NCBI GenBank assembly: GCA_032164245.1
Contig: JAVMKO010000021.1
Span: 9,926,285 to 9,990,284 of the forward strand
Direction: 5' to 3'
DNA: 64,000 nucleotides
Source of the DNA: Sternotherus odoratus
Lineage: Eukaryota; Chordata; Testudines; Kinosternidae
Below the pieces are notes generated by a model. That model had not been told where the DNA came from. It saw nothing but the letters and a program-made list of their open reading frames with translations, and searched no databases. A program made the translations under genes and the position numbers. Positions 1 through 11,659 of the stretch are shown piece by piece (the stretch's first letter is position 1; each line of letters opens with the position of its first letter).

Positions 1-420
1 TGCCCATTCTAACCAGCAAAAACCGGTTCTTTCCTCCCCTCGAAGCTGTTTCCTTTGTAGATTTAACAGCACCGTAGGCGCAGTCAGTCATTTTTGGTGA
101 GTTTGCACACAGCACAAGGGGAGAGAGGGAACAGTTAGAAAAAAACAGGAACATGTGAGTGTGAAACCACAAACGTCGGCGGGGTGAGGTGGTAACTAAT
201 GCTGTTTTGCACCAGCTATTACAAATGGCCTAGCTTTTGCATTCGCATTGCCCCTTTTAAGTGCTGAGATCTCTGGCTGTAAGGTGCTACAGTCTATAAA
301 GTAAATAGCAGCCATTCATTAGGGTTATTGGCATTATTTATTGCTCTGTTGAGTTGTATTAAATCAAGCTCCAGCCTCATTTTTATGATTGTAAGTGCTG
401 GGATTTAAAAAAACAACATC
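1..420. other. A/T-rich, repeat-poor stretch at the left edge
   Basis: No open exon with splice sites. The block around 200-400 is unusually A/T-rich for the window, with ATTAGGGTTATTGGCATTAT and TTATTGCTCTGTTG, and resembles conserved non-coding sequence. Confidence 0.25.
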
Positions 421-2010
421 CCACCCAGCCTGAAGCGGATGTTTTAAAGCACCATTTTCAGTACTCTGCGCGGAGTGTCTGCAGATGTGAGCCATTGTCC
501 ATCAGAAGACATGAACCACTGTGCACCCAAGTGTCATCATCTGCTTGCATCCCCCCCCAGACTCTGTCAGCCCTGGGGGAAGAGAAAATTCTGCTCTGCT
601 TTTAAAGACAGGTTTCCAGCTTCTGAGCCCATAGCCGCCCTTCTTACCCTGGAGCGAATGCAGAGCACCGGGGGCCATGGTGTGTGGGTGTGAAATGGAG
701 CGGTGAACAAACGAGGGGGGCTGGGGGGGGGGATTCTTCCTGGCTCTTGTGGAAATCCCTGTGGTTTCTGGTGTAGTTTTTAACACTCATCCCCACTAAA
801 GCAGCAGGCTCAAATTAGACCGAATGAGTTATCCACAGCAAATGTTTGCGTCTCCTTCTCTTTATCTCCTGCCCTGGGAGAGGGCCAACTCTGCCCCTCC
901 TGCCCCATTGGGCCAGGTATCCCCTCTATTGCCCCCCACAACACCCTCCACACACTTATTTCGGGGGGACGGTGCCTAGCATCCCAGTACCGCTCTTGCC
1001 AAGTCTCGTGATGTTATCACAACCAGCGTGACATTTGATGGTTTTTCTCAAAGCTGGTGGGCGGGGGAGAATTTCCATTTCATTACTAATAAGTATTTTT
1101 AAAGTAAGTTTCTAGCCTGTGCGGTGGCAGAGCAAAGCTTACCGACGAACCCAGGGGACCAGGCTGAGAGCATGAGCTCCAAAGTTGTTGTTTACGAAAA
1201 AAACCAAACCCCAGGTCCCTCGTGAGTTTTAAGCCAATCTGATGATTATTTGAAGCCTGACTCGTGATTCTGACCTGCATGGGGCTGACGACATTGAGCA
1301 TCTACCCATCTCGCTGCATTTATAGTGTGCCCATCCCCCTGGTATCTGCCCAGGAGCAGAGCCTCTCTGCGGCTTGGCACCTAGCTGATGCCCTGCTGGC
1401 CCGTCGCCCTGTGCAGGGCTCTTGTACCTTGCTCCTCCCTCTGCCTACCTTGCTGCCTTTCCTGATGCCAGCCAGGTGGTGGAGGACATGGAATCAAAGC
1501 CTCTCAACTACTCCAGCTAATTAACATGAATTGACACTGACTAATTAACTGCTCCAGCTCATTAAGGCCTTGGTGCTGTGTCCCTGGGAACAGCAGGCGG
1601 CCAGGCCATTGTCTTCAGTCTCCCACAGAGGCGCATTGAACTGGCCCTTCAGAGGCCTCTGGGCTCTGGCTGCCCCCCAGGGGCACCTGCCCCCCTTCAA
1701 AGCCCTGCTCAGCTGTGTGTGCTGCCTCCCACTCTCCCCCCCCCCCCTCAGGCTGGCCAGGGTGAGGCTGTTAAGAGCGCTAACAAGATTGGGGCTTAAT
1801 CCACTTATTCCTGACTGGCTGGGTGCCTGGTGACAGCCGGGTTGGAATGTCCTCAGGCCCAGTTCACACACAGGAAACCTCTGGCCTGGGAGTGCTGGTG
1901 GTTCGAGCCTTGGGGGTGGCGAAGTAAGCTGGGGGGCGGGTAGAGGGGGGTGCGCGATAGGAGTAAGAAGTGACTGACAGGTCTCCAGGGGGAAGCAACC
2001 CCTCAGTTTA
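421..2010. other. Intergenic, no gene seen
   Basis: Only short overlapping frames without credible splice sites. The single notable item is the paired TAATTAA sites at 1511-1565. Confidence 0.5.
1511..1565. promoter_or_regulatory. Paired homeodomain-type sites
   Basis: CTAATTAAC occurs at 1517-1525 and again at 1541-1549, 24 bases apart. Each is associated with a CTCCAGCT copy, and a third ATTAA follows. TAATTA is a core bound by many homeodomain proteins. Confidence 0.3.
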
Positions 2011-2012
2011 AT

Positions 2013-2110
2013 TTGAATCACGATCCCACAGGCCTGGCAGCTAGGAGGTCTCATCCCAGCTCTGTCGAGCAAGTCACGTCCCTTGCTATGCCCCAGCTGT
2101 GTAAGAGAGG
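2013..2110 (+). repeat. MIR-like SINE fragment
   Basis: The order GGTCTCATCCCAGCTCTG then CAAGTCACGTCCCTTGC then CCCAGCTGTGTAAG follows the MIR core. Heavily diverged. Confidence 0.4.
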
Positions 2111-2844
2111 TAGGGTGGCCCAGTGGGTAGGGCACAGCAGCTCCGACCAGCTTCATTTCTGCCGTGCGGACCAATCTTTGCGCCCGTCACGGCTGCCAAA
2201 TGGGTTTGACGGTAGCTTTGTCTGGTCCGGGCCAGTTTTGACCCCAGGGTGGTTGCACCCCACATTAATGATGTGGGGCACCATTTACAAGTGTAGACCA
2301 GGCCAGAGAAACTCGCCCCTAGCGGAAAGCCTTCCAGAGCAGGGCTGAGCAGGCCCTGCGATCACCCTCACCAATCCCCTTCTCTGGGTATCTCTCCAGA
2401 GGGGTCGATGTGACTCTTTCTTCAGCCCAACAGCCCCCGTGAAGTCTTTTTCCTTTGATGCCTCTCAGGGTGAGGAGATCCGGATGTCAGTCCCTGGCAG
2501 AACCTGTCAGGCAACTTTCCTGGGTGTCTTGTGTAATAAACAAAGGGCCGATACCGTGGCATGACCTCACCTCTCTTCAGAGAGTGCTGCAGGGCTCCGG
2601 ATGTTCTCCCCGGCCTGGAGAAAACACCCTCCCGCCACGTGTGTTTCCTTCAGTTTCAGAGGCTTGCACAGGAAACGATCACAGTTTTGCTAGCAAGGGG
2701 AGGCTGCCCCGGCTCCAACAGGCTGGCTGGGGAGGGCAGAGCTGCCACCCAGCATCAGAGCCCAAACACAAGTGCTGTGTGCGGCCGAAAGGGTCAGAGG
2801 GACAACTAAACCTGACCCCTTTCTATAGGAGGCCTTGTGCTTAT

Positions 2845-2990
2845 GGTACAGACCTGGAACTCAGGACTCCTGGTTCTAGGAACCTGGGATCTTGGGTGAG
2901 CCACTTTGCCTCTGTGCCTCAGTTTCCCCTCTGTAAAATGGGGCTGATACTCACTTATCCTTCGAGCGGGAATGAGATTTAATTGAGCTC
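2845..2990 (+). repeat. MIR-type SINE
   Basis: Contains GCCTCAGTTTCCCCTCTGTA and an AAATGGGG continuation, preceded by GGACTCCTGGTTCTAGG. A textbook MIR core order. Confidence 0.75.
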
Positions 2991-4900
2991 CTGGAGAGTC
3001 ACAGGGCAGAGTATTGTAGCTCCGTTACTGTAGCCATCTGCCACATGGCTAACAATAAATGAATAAAACTTCAGTCCATTGAAGATCCCAGGGAAGTTTT
3101 GGGAAAGACTGGGGTCTCCTCCAGTGTCCACGGACAAATTTTCTTCTCTCCTCTCCCCACCCCCACCTTGCCCCGGCAGCTGTCCTACACCCCAAGGCTG
3201 GCTGCGTTTCACTGCTCCCACCCCCATGAAGCCCTCAGAGGTGGGAAGCAGTATCGAAATGCGTATTACTTGTTATTTATATACGCCGGTTGGGCCTGGA
3301 TTGTTACTCTGAGGAAGAGCAGATCCAGCACCCAGCATGGGCCCAGACTGGATTTCTGGGAGTTCGGACTCTCCGGATCACGGGCCCGGCTCTGCGTGCC
3401 GCATCTTCTCTCCCCATCCCGCTGCCCTGAACCACCCTTAGGGGCATGAGGTTCCAGATCTTCCGGGCAGCGGCCCCAGCTCCGCATCTCCTCTTCGGGG
3501 GAGCAGCGTGGACAGGCGCTGGGATCCTGCACCATTTGCAGAGCCCCTAGACAGACTTCTCCCTCCGTGTTTACCCCGTGTGTTTGAGCCCCTCTCTGGG
3601 GCCAACACCCCAGGGACCGGCAGCCCTGTACACAGCACAAAGGCTGTCAGCCGCATCTCCCTGCTCATTGGTTCATCGCCGTCGCCACAGCAACCCAGAA
3701 CAAACCTGTCTGCCTGTAGCGCCTGAACATGGCTGGGCTCCAGGTTTCTAGACACATTCGTGGGATTCCTCTGCTCTGGACAGAGGTGTCATCGCCCCAC
3801 AAAGCAGGGGCTGGGCCCGGGGTTAGGGGAGGGGACAGGGCTTGTCCCTGCGGGGCTTGCTGTTCTGGGTTGGCTCTGTACCCCGCCTCCTTCCCAGCTG
3901 GTGCGGAGGATGCTGGCGACACCCCCTGCCATCCGAGCACCTCCTTGGAGCGTCCCTGGAGCGCGGCCCTGGCAGATGGGAGGGAGAATCCGGGTGAGGG
4001 AGACGCAGGAGGGGAACGGCAGACGCTGCGCCTGGAGTTGAAATTGGGAACGGATCTAGCGCTGTTGTTTTGCGTGCCCCCTACACAGGCAGCCTGTGTT
4101 TCCTTGGCTCGCCGGGACATGGGGACCCTTGTTGGTGGCGGGTCGGGGGGTCAGGGGAGATGTGAAGAATTCCCCTTTCTGTAATCTCTGGAATCCGTCC
4201 CAGCACTGACTGGGGAACAAGGCGCCCGGCCCGGACACAGGACCCTCATTCTTCTCTTCACATTAAAAAAGGATTGGAATGGTCACCGAGTCTGCGACCC
4301 CAGCTGGGCGGTTACCCCCGAGGGCTGTGGGCCCCGGAAGGGCAGAGGCAGCCTTTATATGGAGAGAAGGGTGGAAAGGCTGAGGCGAAGGGAGCCCTGG
4401 GCCAGGTGGGATGAGTAAGAGCCCCCAAGCACCGCATAAGGAATGGGAGAGGTACCGCGCTGGCAGCAGGGAAGTGGGAAATGTTGCCCGCAGGGGACAG
4501 ACAGACAGGGCCAGGCATGGAAGACAGCAGCTGTGATGCTCCCACCTGCCTCCCATGGCACTCTCTGGGCTTCTGCCATCCTCCCCGTTCATTTCTGCCC
4601 TAGCTTTGGTTTGGAGGCAGGAGCTGTGGGGTGGCCGAGCAGGTGTCTTGCTCTCATCCCGCTCCGCTGTGGGTTTACTGCCCCATGTGCTAATGCCACC
4701 ACAATAGGAAGGGTTACGACGGATACTCTAATTTGCCAGTTCATTGCCCACTGTTCAGTTACTGTCTGGGCTGTCATCAGGCCTGGCTACCTGCCAGGAA
4801 CCAGTTAAAGACCCGGTCGGGTGGTTTCAGAGCCCAGGGCTGGGGTCTTGGGGTGGACGCTCACCTTGTCTGCCTGCAGAGCCTAAGGGGCTGAGTCACT
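2991..4900. other. Intergenic GC-rich stretch, no gene seen
   Basis: Several long overlapping frames on both strands are expected from the base composition. None has matching splice sites, a promoter or a recognisable product. Confidence 0.5.
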
Positions 4901-4904
4901 GCTT

Positions 4905-5010
4905 GTCTACGTGAGAAAATCGTACTGATTTAACCTAAACCGATCTAGAAATCAGTGCACCTCTGTTATGTGGACACTCTTATTTCGGTATGAGTGTGCC
5001 CGATAGTGAT
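4905..5010. repeat. MITE remnant
   Basis: It begins CTTGTCTACGTGAG, the same terminus as the better preserved element that follows. Its other end is not recognisable. Confidence 0.4.
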
Positions 5011-5013
5011 TTA

Positions 5014-5282
5014 GGGCTTGTCTACAAGGAAAAGGCAGAAAAAGTAATCCAAATTACCCTTGAGAACAGATTAATTAAACCACAGGAAATCCTTGTGTGG
5101 ACTCTCTTATTCAGAACGAAAATGACTCATATTCAGTTTACCTTTCACTTGGGCAGTGAATTGCGCTAAACCAAATTCTGGCCACTTTCCACACAGGGGT
5201 CTAATGTGGTCTATCTAACTAATCCTCTTTAAATTCACACTTTTACTTTACTTTTCCTGAGCCTCCCTGTGTAGACAAGTCC
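5014..5282. mobile_element. Harbinger-like MITE with TTA target duplication
   Basis: The ends read GGGCTTGTCTACA and, reverse-complemented, GGACTTGTCTACA, flanked by TTA at 5011-5013 and 5283-5285. A 3-bp TTA duplication is typical of PIF/Harbinger elements. The 269-base body is non-coding. Confidence 0.7.
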
Positions 5283-6420
5283 TTAGCTAAAGTCAATTCC
5301 TCACTGACCGATGCTAAAGCAGTATAAGGCCTTGTCAAATGGGGAATATTTTTCAGTGAAACCTAAGGTGTGAATTTAACCCCTCTAGTTACACTTGTAT
5401 AACCTGTAGAGACATTCCAGTATCAAAGTGACTTCTTTCAGTTTAGTTTATGATGCTTGAGAAGGGGTTTAAGCTAACGGGTGTAGAATCAGGCTAGTAC
5501 TGCAATCCATTGAAAAATTGAGCAGTCCGCCGACAATGAAGGGTTAAATGCTGAGCGGCTGTTTGTGATCCAGCAGTTGCTTCTGGTTGATGGGAGACAA
5601 GCGGAGAGCTGGGAGGCAGAAGGGCAGGAGCTCTCAGGCCCCAGGGATTGTAGGACAGGGGGATTGTCCTGAGTTAATTAAAGTCTTGTATACACCTACA
5701 TTTTAACTGCACTGGTCTGCAGTAATTATGTTTATACTGGTATCATTTATTCCTGTTCAGGAAGAGGAATAAGTATACGGGGGTATAAGTCATATTTCTC
5801 TGGGTATCATGGCATCCACACGTATGCATTGGACTGGTGAAAACCCCACGCCCGTAACCACCAGAGCCATAGAGGGACAAAAACCGTATTTACTCAGCTC
5901 GGTGTTTCTCAGCCTTTTTGTGACTAGGGCCCAGCTTGCTGCCTTCCTAAACAGAGTCAGGGAGAGCTCACGGCTTGGCACGCGTCCCCGGGCCACTGCT
6001 CTCGCTGACGCTTTGTAAGTGCTGGGGCCACAGGCACCCGGAGGTAGGGGGGGATTTTTGTCAACAGTGCAGGAGCTAACGTCTACTTCTGGGCTCAGCT
6101 TGCAGTGCGGCTGGGTGCTGAGCACAGCAATATGGGGGAGTCCCCCATGACACAAGCGAGGAGAACCAGGGATTTCCCAAGCGGCTTTTCCAAGATGCAG
6201 TCACTCTGGGCAGCACCGCAGGCTGCCTGTTCATGCCTGTTTTAGGTGGGGTTTGAGTGAGGAAGTGACACCGCAGTTAGCACTTTGCTGTGAGACACCC
6301 AATTATGGTCACAGCGGACAGGGAAAGGGACCTGAAAAACTCCCCTGTTCTGGGTGGACCCAGGGCAGGGCTCTGACATTGGCTAACATCCCCTGCATGA
6401 GGAGCTACTGCACTCTAGTG

Positions 6421-6666
6421 CAGGGGTCTCCAAACTACGGCCCGAGGGCCGGATCCGACCCACAGCTTCGATTGATCCGGCCCCCCAACCTGATTTAGAA
6501 TTTAAAGCAACACTGACATAGTAGTGTTTATATTATTTGCATAGGTTTTGAATATATTTGCATATATTTTATTTATGTATTCCCCCCCCCCCACAGTTGC
6601 TTTGGCCCATGAAGCCCCTTCAAAAATCTAATCTGGCCCTCGTCTCATAAAGTTTAGAGACCCCTG
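6421..6666. mobile_element. hAT-like MITE with perfect 8-bp target duplication
   Basis: Terminal inverted repeats CAGGGGTCTCCAAACT and CAGGGGTCTCTAAACT are flanked by identical CTCTAGTG at 6413-6420 and 6667-6674. The body contains 'CGGCCCGAGGGCCGGATCCG' near the left end and no coding capacity. The 8-bp duplication and CAGGGG termini define a hAT-type insertion. Confidence 0.88.
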
Positions 6667-6679
6667 CTCTAGTGTAGTA

Positions 6680-6790
6680 GTCCGAGTACAGGGCTAGGAA
6701 CCAGGAGTCCCTGAGCTCGAAAGCCAGCTGATTCTGACTCTCAGAGGTCTGGAGCAAGTCTGTAGGCTAAACCATCCCTTGTGTTGAACC
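6680..6790 (+). repeat. MIR-like fragment
   Basis: GGAACCAGGAGTCCCTGAGC followed by a degenerate core. Strongly diverged. Confidence 0.35.
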
Positions 6791-7059
6791 GCCCTGGAAA
6801 ATAGGACATTCCTCTAAGCAGTGTCTGCTCCCCGGAGGCCCGGTTCTGACCTGAAACCCTATTGAAGTCAATGGGGAATTTTGCTATTGATTTAATTGGA
6901 CTAAGATTTCACTGTGGACCTGCCCCTTTTGTGATGGGCCAACCTAGAACCCAATTCCAGGTGGGGACCAGCTAAGCTTTTGAAACAGGGCAGGAAACAC
7001 CAGCCCTTCTTTGGCATTCACCTAATTAAACCTCACACCCATGTGGGGAGAAGGGAAAC

Positions 7060-7195
7060 CAGGGTCAATTTCTTAATGGGAAACTGAGGCACAGAGCGGG
7101 GCGGTGACTTACCCAAGGCCACTGAGTCAGTGGCTGAGCTGGGATTAGAACCCACCAGTTCCTGGCTCCCAGTCCTGTCCTTAGACCCCTGAACA
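7060..7195 (-). repeat. MIR-type SINE
   Basis: GGGAAACTGAGGCACAGAGC, then ACTTACCCAAGGCCAC, then GGGATTAGAACCCACC is the minus-strand MIR order. Confidence 0.75.
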
Positions 7196-8960
7196 CTATT
7201 TCTGATACCGGCTGGGATAGGATTCCCCCAAGCCGAGCCTCTTGCGGTACCGGGTCACGGCTTCCCCTTCCTGAAAGCAGCGTGTGCAAATGAGCCTGGG
7301 CCGAGGGGGAGTGGAGACCATGGAAGGTGATGAAAATTGTTTGAACCTCAGAAGGATTTGGGTGGTTCTGACGAGGGTTTGATCAGGTTGATCCTTATTT
7401 CCCATCAGATTGTCCTACCCGGGACTTGAAGTTAAACACCAAACCCTGCCCAGGAGAAAGGGGATGCTGGCAGATGCTTCCCCAATATCCCACCCTGCCA
7501 GCTGGGCAGGATTCCAGGGATGCAGGAGTGCTGGAGGGGTGCATGGTGGGGAGCAGTTTGCAGCTGTCCAGCAAGCCCAGGTTGCAGGCTGTAGCAGGAG
7601 GTAGCTGCCTGGATACACTCACGTTGGGCTGCGGCACCCAGGCCAGCGTGAGAGCCAGGCTGTCTGCCTGAAGCGTTCCCTCCGGCCCTGCTGCACAGGC
7701 CCAGGAAGGGGCAGAAGGGGCTACCACCTGGCAGAGGCTGGAGAGAGCCCTTCATCAAACGGTGCAGTTCTGTGCCTCAATCAAGCCCTCATCAATGGCT
7801 TCTCCTGCTTTGACACCCGCCCCCCTGTCCCAGGCGCCACCGTCTGATCCGTGACTGAGTCCTGCATGCGCCCACTTCCAACCCTTTTATTGCAAGCGGC
7901 ATTACATCCAGCAGCCAGCCAAGGGCAGGGAGCCACTCTCTTCAGGAGCCGCAGTCCCAGCCAGGAGGTTTCGGGGAGGGGAGGAAGGGCTGCTCCATTC
8001 AGGGCCACGTCTCCGTCTCGGGGATCAAGCAGGGGCCGTTGAGAACTGTTCCTGGGAGGAGGGAAAGGCAGGTATACAATTCCCATGAGGCCCTTTTGCA
8101 GGATACCTCCCCGGGAGCTTCTGGGGTCCAGTCACTCCTCCCACCCTGCTCTGTGCCCAGGGGCATCCTGTCCTGGTTGGGACCAGGCCACCACCCGGCT
8201 CTCCAGAGACAAACCCAGCGAATCCTGTTTTGAACAGAGTCTCAGCTGGAGGGGAGGGGCAGGGCAGGGGATACCCCAGGGAGAGAGACTCAGCGGCTTG
8301 CTCTGGAGCCTCGGCCTGCATTTCCTCCAAGCTCCACCTATGGCCGTGACAGAGACCCCCGCAGGGCCGTGGACAGGGCCGGTGTGGAGCGATGACCCTG
8401 CGGGGGCCTGGGTGCCGGATCCCATTAGCAGGACCAGGAGAGGGATCAGGGCTAAGTCCCTTGCTCTTGATCTCCGCCACGGGAAGGCGGGGCTTTCCTA
8501 GGGGCCTCCTGACTCGTGGGCAGGGTATCATTTGTCTCCCGTATGGGCAACGAAATCTGAGTGTGGCAGACAGAGGGTGAGGGGAGTCTTTCAGGTGGGG
8601 AGGGGCGGTGGAGAGACAAGAGCGCAGTGTCCCTTTAAGGCCCCGCGTTCGAGCGGTGCTGAGATGAATGGGGAATTGACTGGGGCTGGTGGCAGCTGCT
8701 CCGCTTGGAGAACCCGTCTGAAACTTCCTCTTTGTGCTGCAGGGGTTGTGAGGACCGCAGCGGTCCCAAGCCCTGGCAGCCTGCGCGGGGGCCACGGAGA
8801 AACCCTCGCATAGGATTGTGTGTCTGGAGTTGTGTGTGTTGTGCGTGCATGGCTGCATCTGTGCCTGTGCAGATGGGTGTTTGCATTTCTCTCCATGTAT
8901 ATTGTGTGTGTGCACACGTGTCTTTGTGCATGTTCAATTGTGTTGCTCACGGTAGTGCCT
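7196..8960. other. Intergenic GC-rich stretch, no gene seen
   Basis: A minus-strand frame of nearly 300 codons (8915-8025) crosses this region. It is low-complexity in Pro/Gly/Ser/Arg, shares its span with other open frames and has no recognisable domain, so it is not called. Confidence 0.5.
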
Positions 8961-8964
8961 GAAG

Positions 8965-9075
8965 GCCAGCTATGGATGTGGCTTCCTTGTGCTAGGTGCG
9001 GTACAAACCCAGAGTAGCAGACAGTCCCTGCCCCCAAAACCTTACGATCTAAATAGACAAGAGAGAGACAGGTTG
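8965..9075 (-). repeat. Interspersed-repeat tail
   Basis: 'GACAGTCCCTGCCCCCAAAA' then 'CTTACGATCTAAATAGACAA' is a repeat tail frequent in sauropsid genomes. Confidence 0.55.
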
Positions 9076-10104
9076 GGGAAGACGCACAAGCAGAGTGACC
9101 AGTGAGGCGGAAGCCGTGTATGTGAATGGATCCCAGCGCTGGACAATGCCCAGCTCCAGTCTCTGCTCGTCTCATGGCGATGGGAATTTCCAAGTGCCAC
9201 TTTCTCTTCTTGACGGCTTCTTGTAGTGCCCGCATCCCCGCTGAGCATCAGTCAGCGAGACTAGTGGTCCCGTGTGCTTCATCGTCTCTCTCATCCTCTC
9301 CCCAGCGGAGGAACTGTGTGCGCAGGGTTTGGGAGAGATTGCAAAAATCTGTAGTTCCATGCTGCTCTGCCCGGTGGTTGGAGGACGATTGAAGAAACTC
9401 TCCTGGCCCTGGGAGCACAACGTGGTGAGGTGTATGAAGGTCTCTAGTTCCTGGGGGAGTTTGTTCCACAGTCTCGGACTGGCCCCCGAGAAAGCTCTGT
9501 CTCCAGCACAGACAAGCTTTTACCCTGATGGTCCGGAGCCCAAGCAGCGCACTTTCATTGCAACCCCCTCCGGGTGTAATAGGTGGCTCAGGCCAGCAGG
9601 AAAACCAGCTGGGAACAGGCTGAACAAGCCTCATTTTTCACTGCCGCTCAGAGCCGACATGTAAAACCCTTGTAAAGTGATGAGGAACCTGGAGGAAGGC
9701 ACACGTGCAACACACGTCAGGGCAGTAGTTGTCGGGAGGCCAGGACATGTGCTGATATGGTCAGGCATGTAACACACCTTCTCCATGATCAGGGAAGATG
9801 CCTTGCGCGTGGTGCATTGCCAACAGTACCGTGTGTTTTAAACCCCGCTGCTGGGCATGTGTTGGTTCCTCTTTCACCTGCGCCAGAGCAGGGTGTCCGT
9901 CAGCTGACATCTTGGCTTGTGATCTCGGACTGAGCGTTTGCTGAGCCCAAAACTCAAGCAAGTCTTTACCCCTGCTGATGACAGTCTATACTAAACATTA
10001 GCAACCCCCACCCCAAAGGCTCCAGCAAGAGCTGCAGAGAGGGGCCAGGAGTATTCAGAGAAGCGTGGCCTAGTGGTTTGAGTCCAGGCCTGTTAGCCAC
10101 AAAG

Positions 10105-10260
10105 GGTATGTCTACACTGCACAAAAAAAACCTACCCAGAGCAGTGAGTCTCAGAGCTCATATCTGCAGCCTCGGACTCGTGGGGCTCACGCTACGGCAA
10201 TACAAATAGCGGTGCCGACGTTCCCACTTGGGCTCTGATGCCTGGGGAGGAGGGTGGGTT
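10105..10260. repeat. MITE half with GTATGTCTACACTGC terminus
   Basis: GGGTATGTCTACACTGCAC opens an element resembling those at 17.7 and 53.8 kb. The right end is unclear. Confidence 0.45.
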
Positions 10261-10409
10261 TCAGAGTCTGAGCAGGAATGCTGACGCCACCATTTTTAGC
10301 GCCCTAGCATGAGCCCGGGGGTGTAGAACCTGGCTCTGAGGCTCACTGCCATGGGTGTTTATTGGCAGTACCCAAACCAGGGCATTGCAATTCTGACGCT
10401 GGCACGGCC

Positions 10410-10520
10410 ACCTTGGCCAAGTCACTTTCCCCGCTTTGTGCCTCAGTTTCCCCATCTGTAAACTAGGACAACAATAGGCATTTCCCAGAGTATGGGGGTG
10501 CAGATTAATTAGCTACCATG
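10410..10520 (+). repeat. MIR-type SINE
   Basis: CCAAGTCACTTTCCCCGC then GCCTCAGTTTCCCCATCTG. MIR core, plus strand. Confidence 0.75.
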
Positions 10521-10579
10521 AGCTGACAAGGAGAAGCACTCGAGTGCCATGGGTCCCAATGAGTCTATATACTGTGTTT

Positions 10580-10720
10580 GTACCAATTCCGATTAGGATC
10601 TGTTTTTTTTACGAGTGTAGTTAAAGCAGTACAACCCCTAGTGTGGATGCAGTATAAAGGCTTGAAACCAGTTTCAAACCACAGCAGGTAACATAGTGCC
10701 AAACCCTTGTAAAGACCCGT
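10580..10720. repeat. MITE-like remnant
   Basis: 'CCCTAGTGTGGATGCAGTAT' followed by 'AAACCAGTTTCAAACCACAG' resembles the distal half of the TCTACAC-terminated elements. Confidence 0.35.
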
Positions 10721-10890
10721 CACTGCCATCCCTCCTCTGTTCCAGGGAGGTGCATTCCCTCTCGCCCCCCGGACCAAGGCCCAGGGGGAACACGAGGGAG
10801 TGGAAGTGATGACTCCATATCGCGGAGGAAGCTCTACGTCACTGCGGGGGGAGCGGAAGGAAGTGTCACCTCAGCCAGGACTGGAGGAAG

Positions 10891-10903
10891 GAAACTGAAA
10901 CTT
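10891..10903 (+). promoter_or_regulatory. ISRE-like site
   Basis: GAAACTGAAACTT fits the GAAANNGAAA core bound by interferon regulatory factors. A CRE-like TACGTCAC at about 10833-10840 and TGACTCA-type AP-1 cores near 10961 and 11060 lie close by. Confidence 0.3.
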
Positions 10904-10968
10904 CACGCTTTCCTCTTCACTAAGCGCTCCCGGCCTCGCTGACCCGGAAGCGCGTCCCTTTGACTCAC

Positions 10969-11059
10969 CTTCCTGATCAGACTCCAGAGGCGATGGGGCA
11001 CCTCTCCTGGGGGGCACGTCCGCACAGGCGGCGTTCTGCCTCTCGCAAGCTTGCGTCAT
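10969..11059 (-). CDS. Weak candidate first coding exon
   Basis: A minus-strand ATG (11059-11057) opens 30 codons, MTQACERQNAACADVPPRRG and on, up to a consensus donor GAAG|GTGAGT. No acceptor partner, domain or homologue was recognised, so this may be chance. Confidence 0.2.
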
Positions 11060-11524
11060 GACTCACTGGCTGAGTAACCGGCTCATCACAGCTTCTGCTG
11101 CTTCACCCCAGACCCTCTGGCTCTTTCCAGGAGGCTACTGACCTCAGTAAAAGCTGGGCAGACAGGAGCTGCACAGCTCCGGAACCAGAATGGGGAGGGA
11201 CCCTGTGAAAAACAGAAGGGCTCGCAGAGCCAACAGGGCAATGCCCAGGCCCTTGGTGTGTCTTTGGTCCGGCTCCATTCACCCAGCGTCCCAAAGCAGT
11301 TTACAAACGTTACTTCATTAGATAGGCCTGTGCCCCACCCCCATCTGTAAACTGAACAGAACGACAGTTACCTGCCTTGGAAAAGAGTTTTGAAATTGTC
11401 TGGTTAAAGCCATTATCAGCGAAAGGTATTGTCCTCGCCTTGTGGAGAGCCCAGGGGAAAAAGTTTGGCTCAGAGTGCTCCACAGCAAATACAAGTTTAA
11501 AAGGTCAGTCTCATTCTCTCCACG

Positions 11525-11650
11525 GTAGGGAGGGGGAAACTGAGGCACAGATGGGGCGACATGCCAAGATCACACAGCGGGTCAGTGGCAAAGCCAGGAG
11601 TCGAAACCAGGAGTCCTGACTCCCCGTCTTCTCCTTTAACCGGTGGATAA
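11525..11650 (-). repeat. MIR-type SINE
   Basis: GGGGGAAACTGAGGCACAGA, then CAAGATCACACAGCGGGTC, then GGAGTCCTGACTCCC, minus-strand MIR. Confidence 0.78.
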
Positions 11651-11659
11651 CGCAGACAG

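Noticed and set aside
1545..2174. 209-codon minus-strand frame
   Set aside because: Covers a MIR fragment and poly-C tract; no recognisable product.
8025..8915. 296-codon minus-strand frame
   Set aside because: Composition-driven, overlapped by other open frames, no domain, promoter or splice sites.
10060..10110. tRNA-like start GTGGCCTAGTGGTTTGAGTC
   Set aside because: No foldable cloverleaf or B box at the right distance; it is a SINE head.
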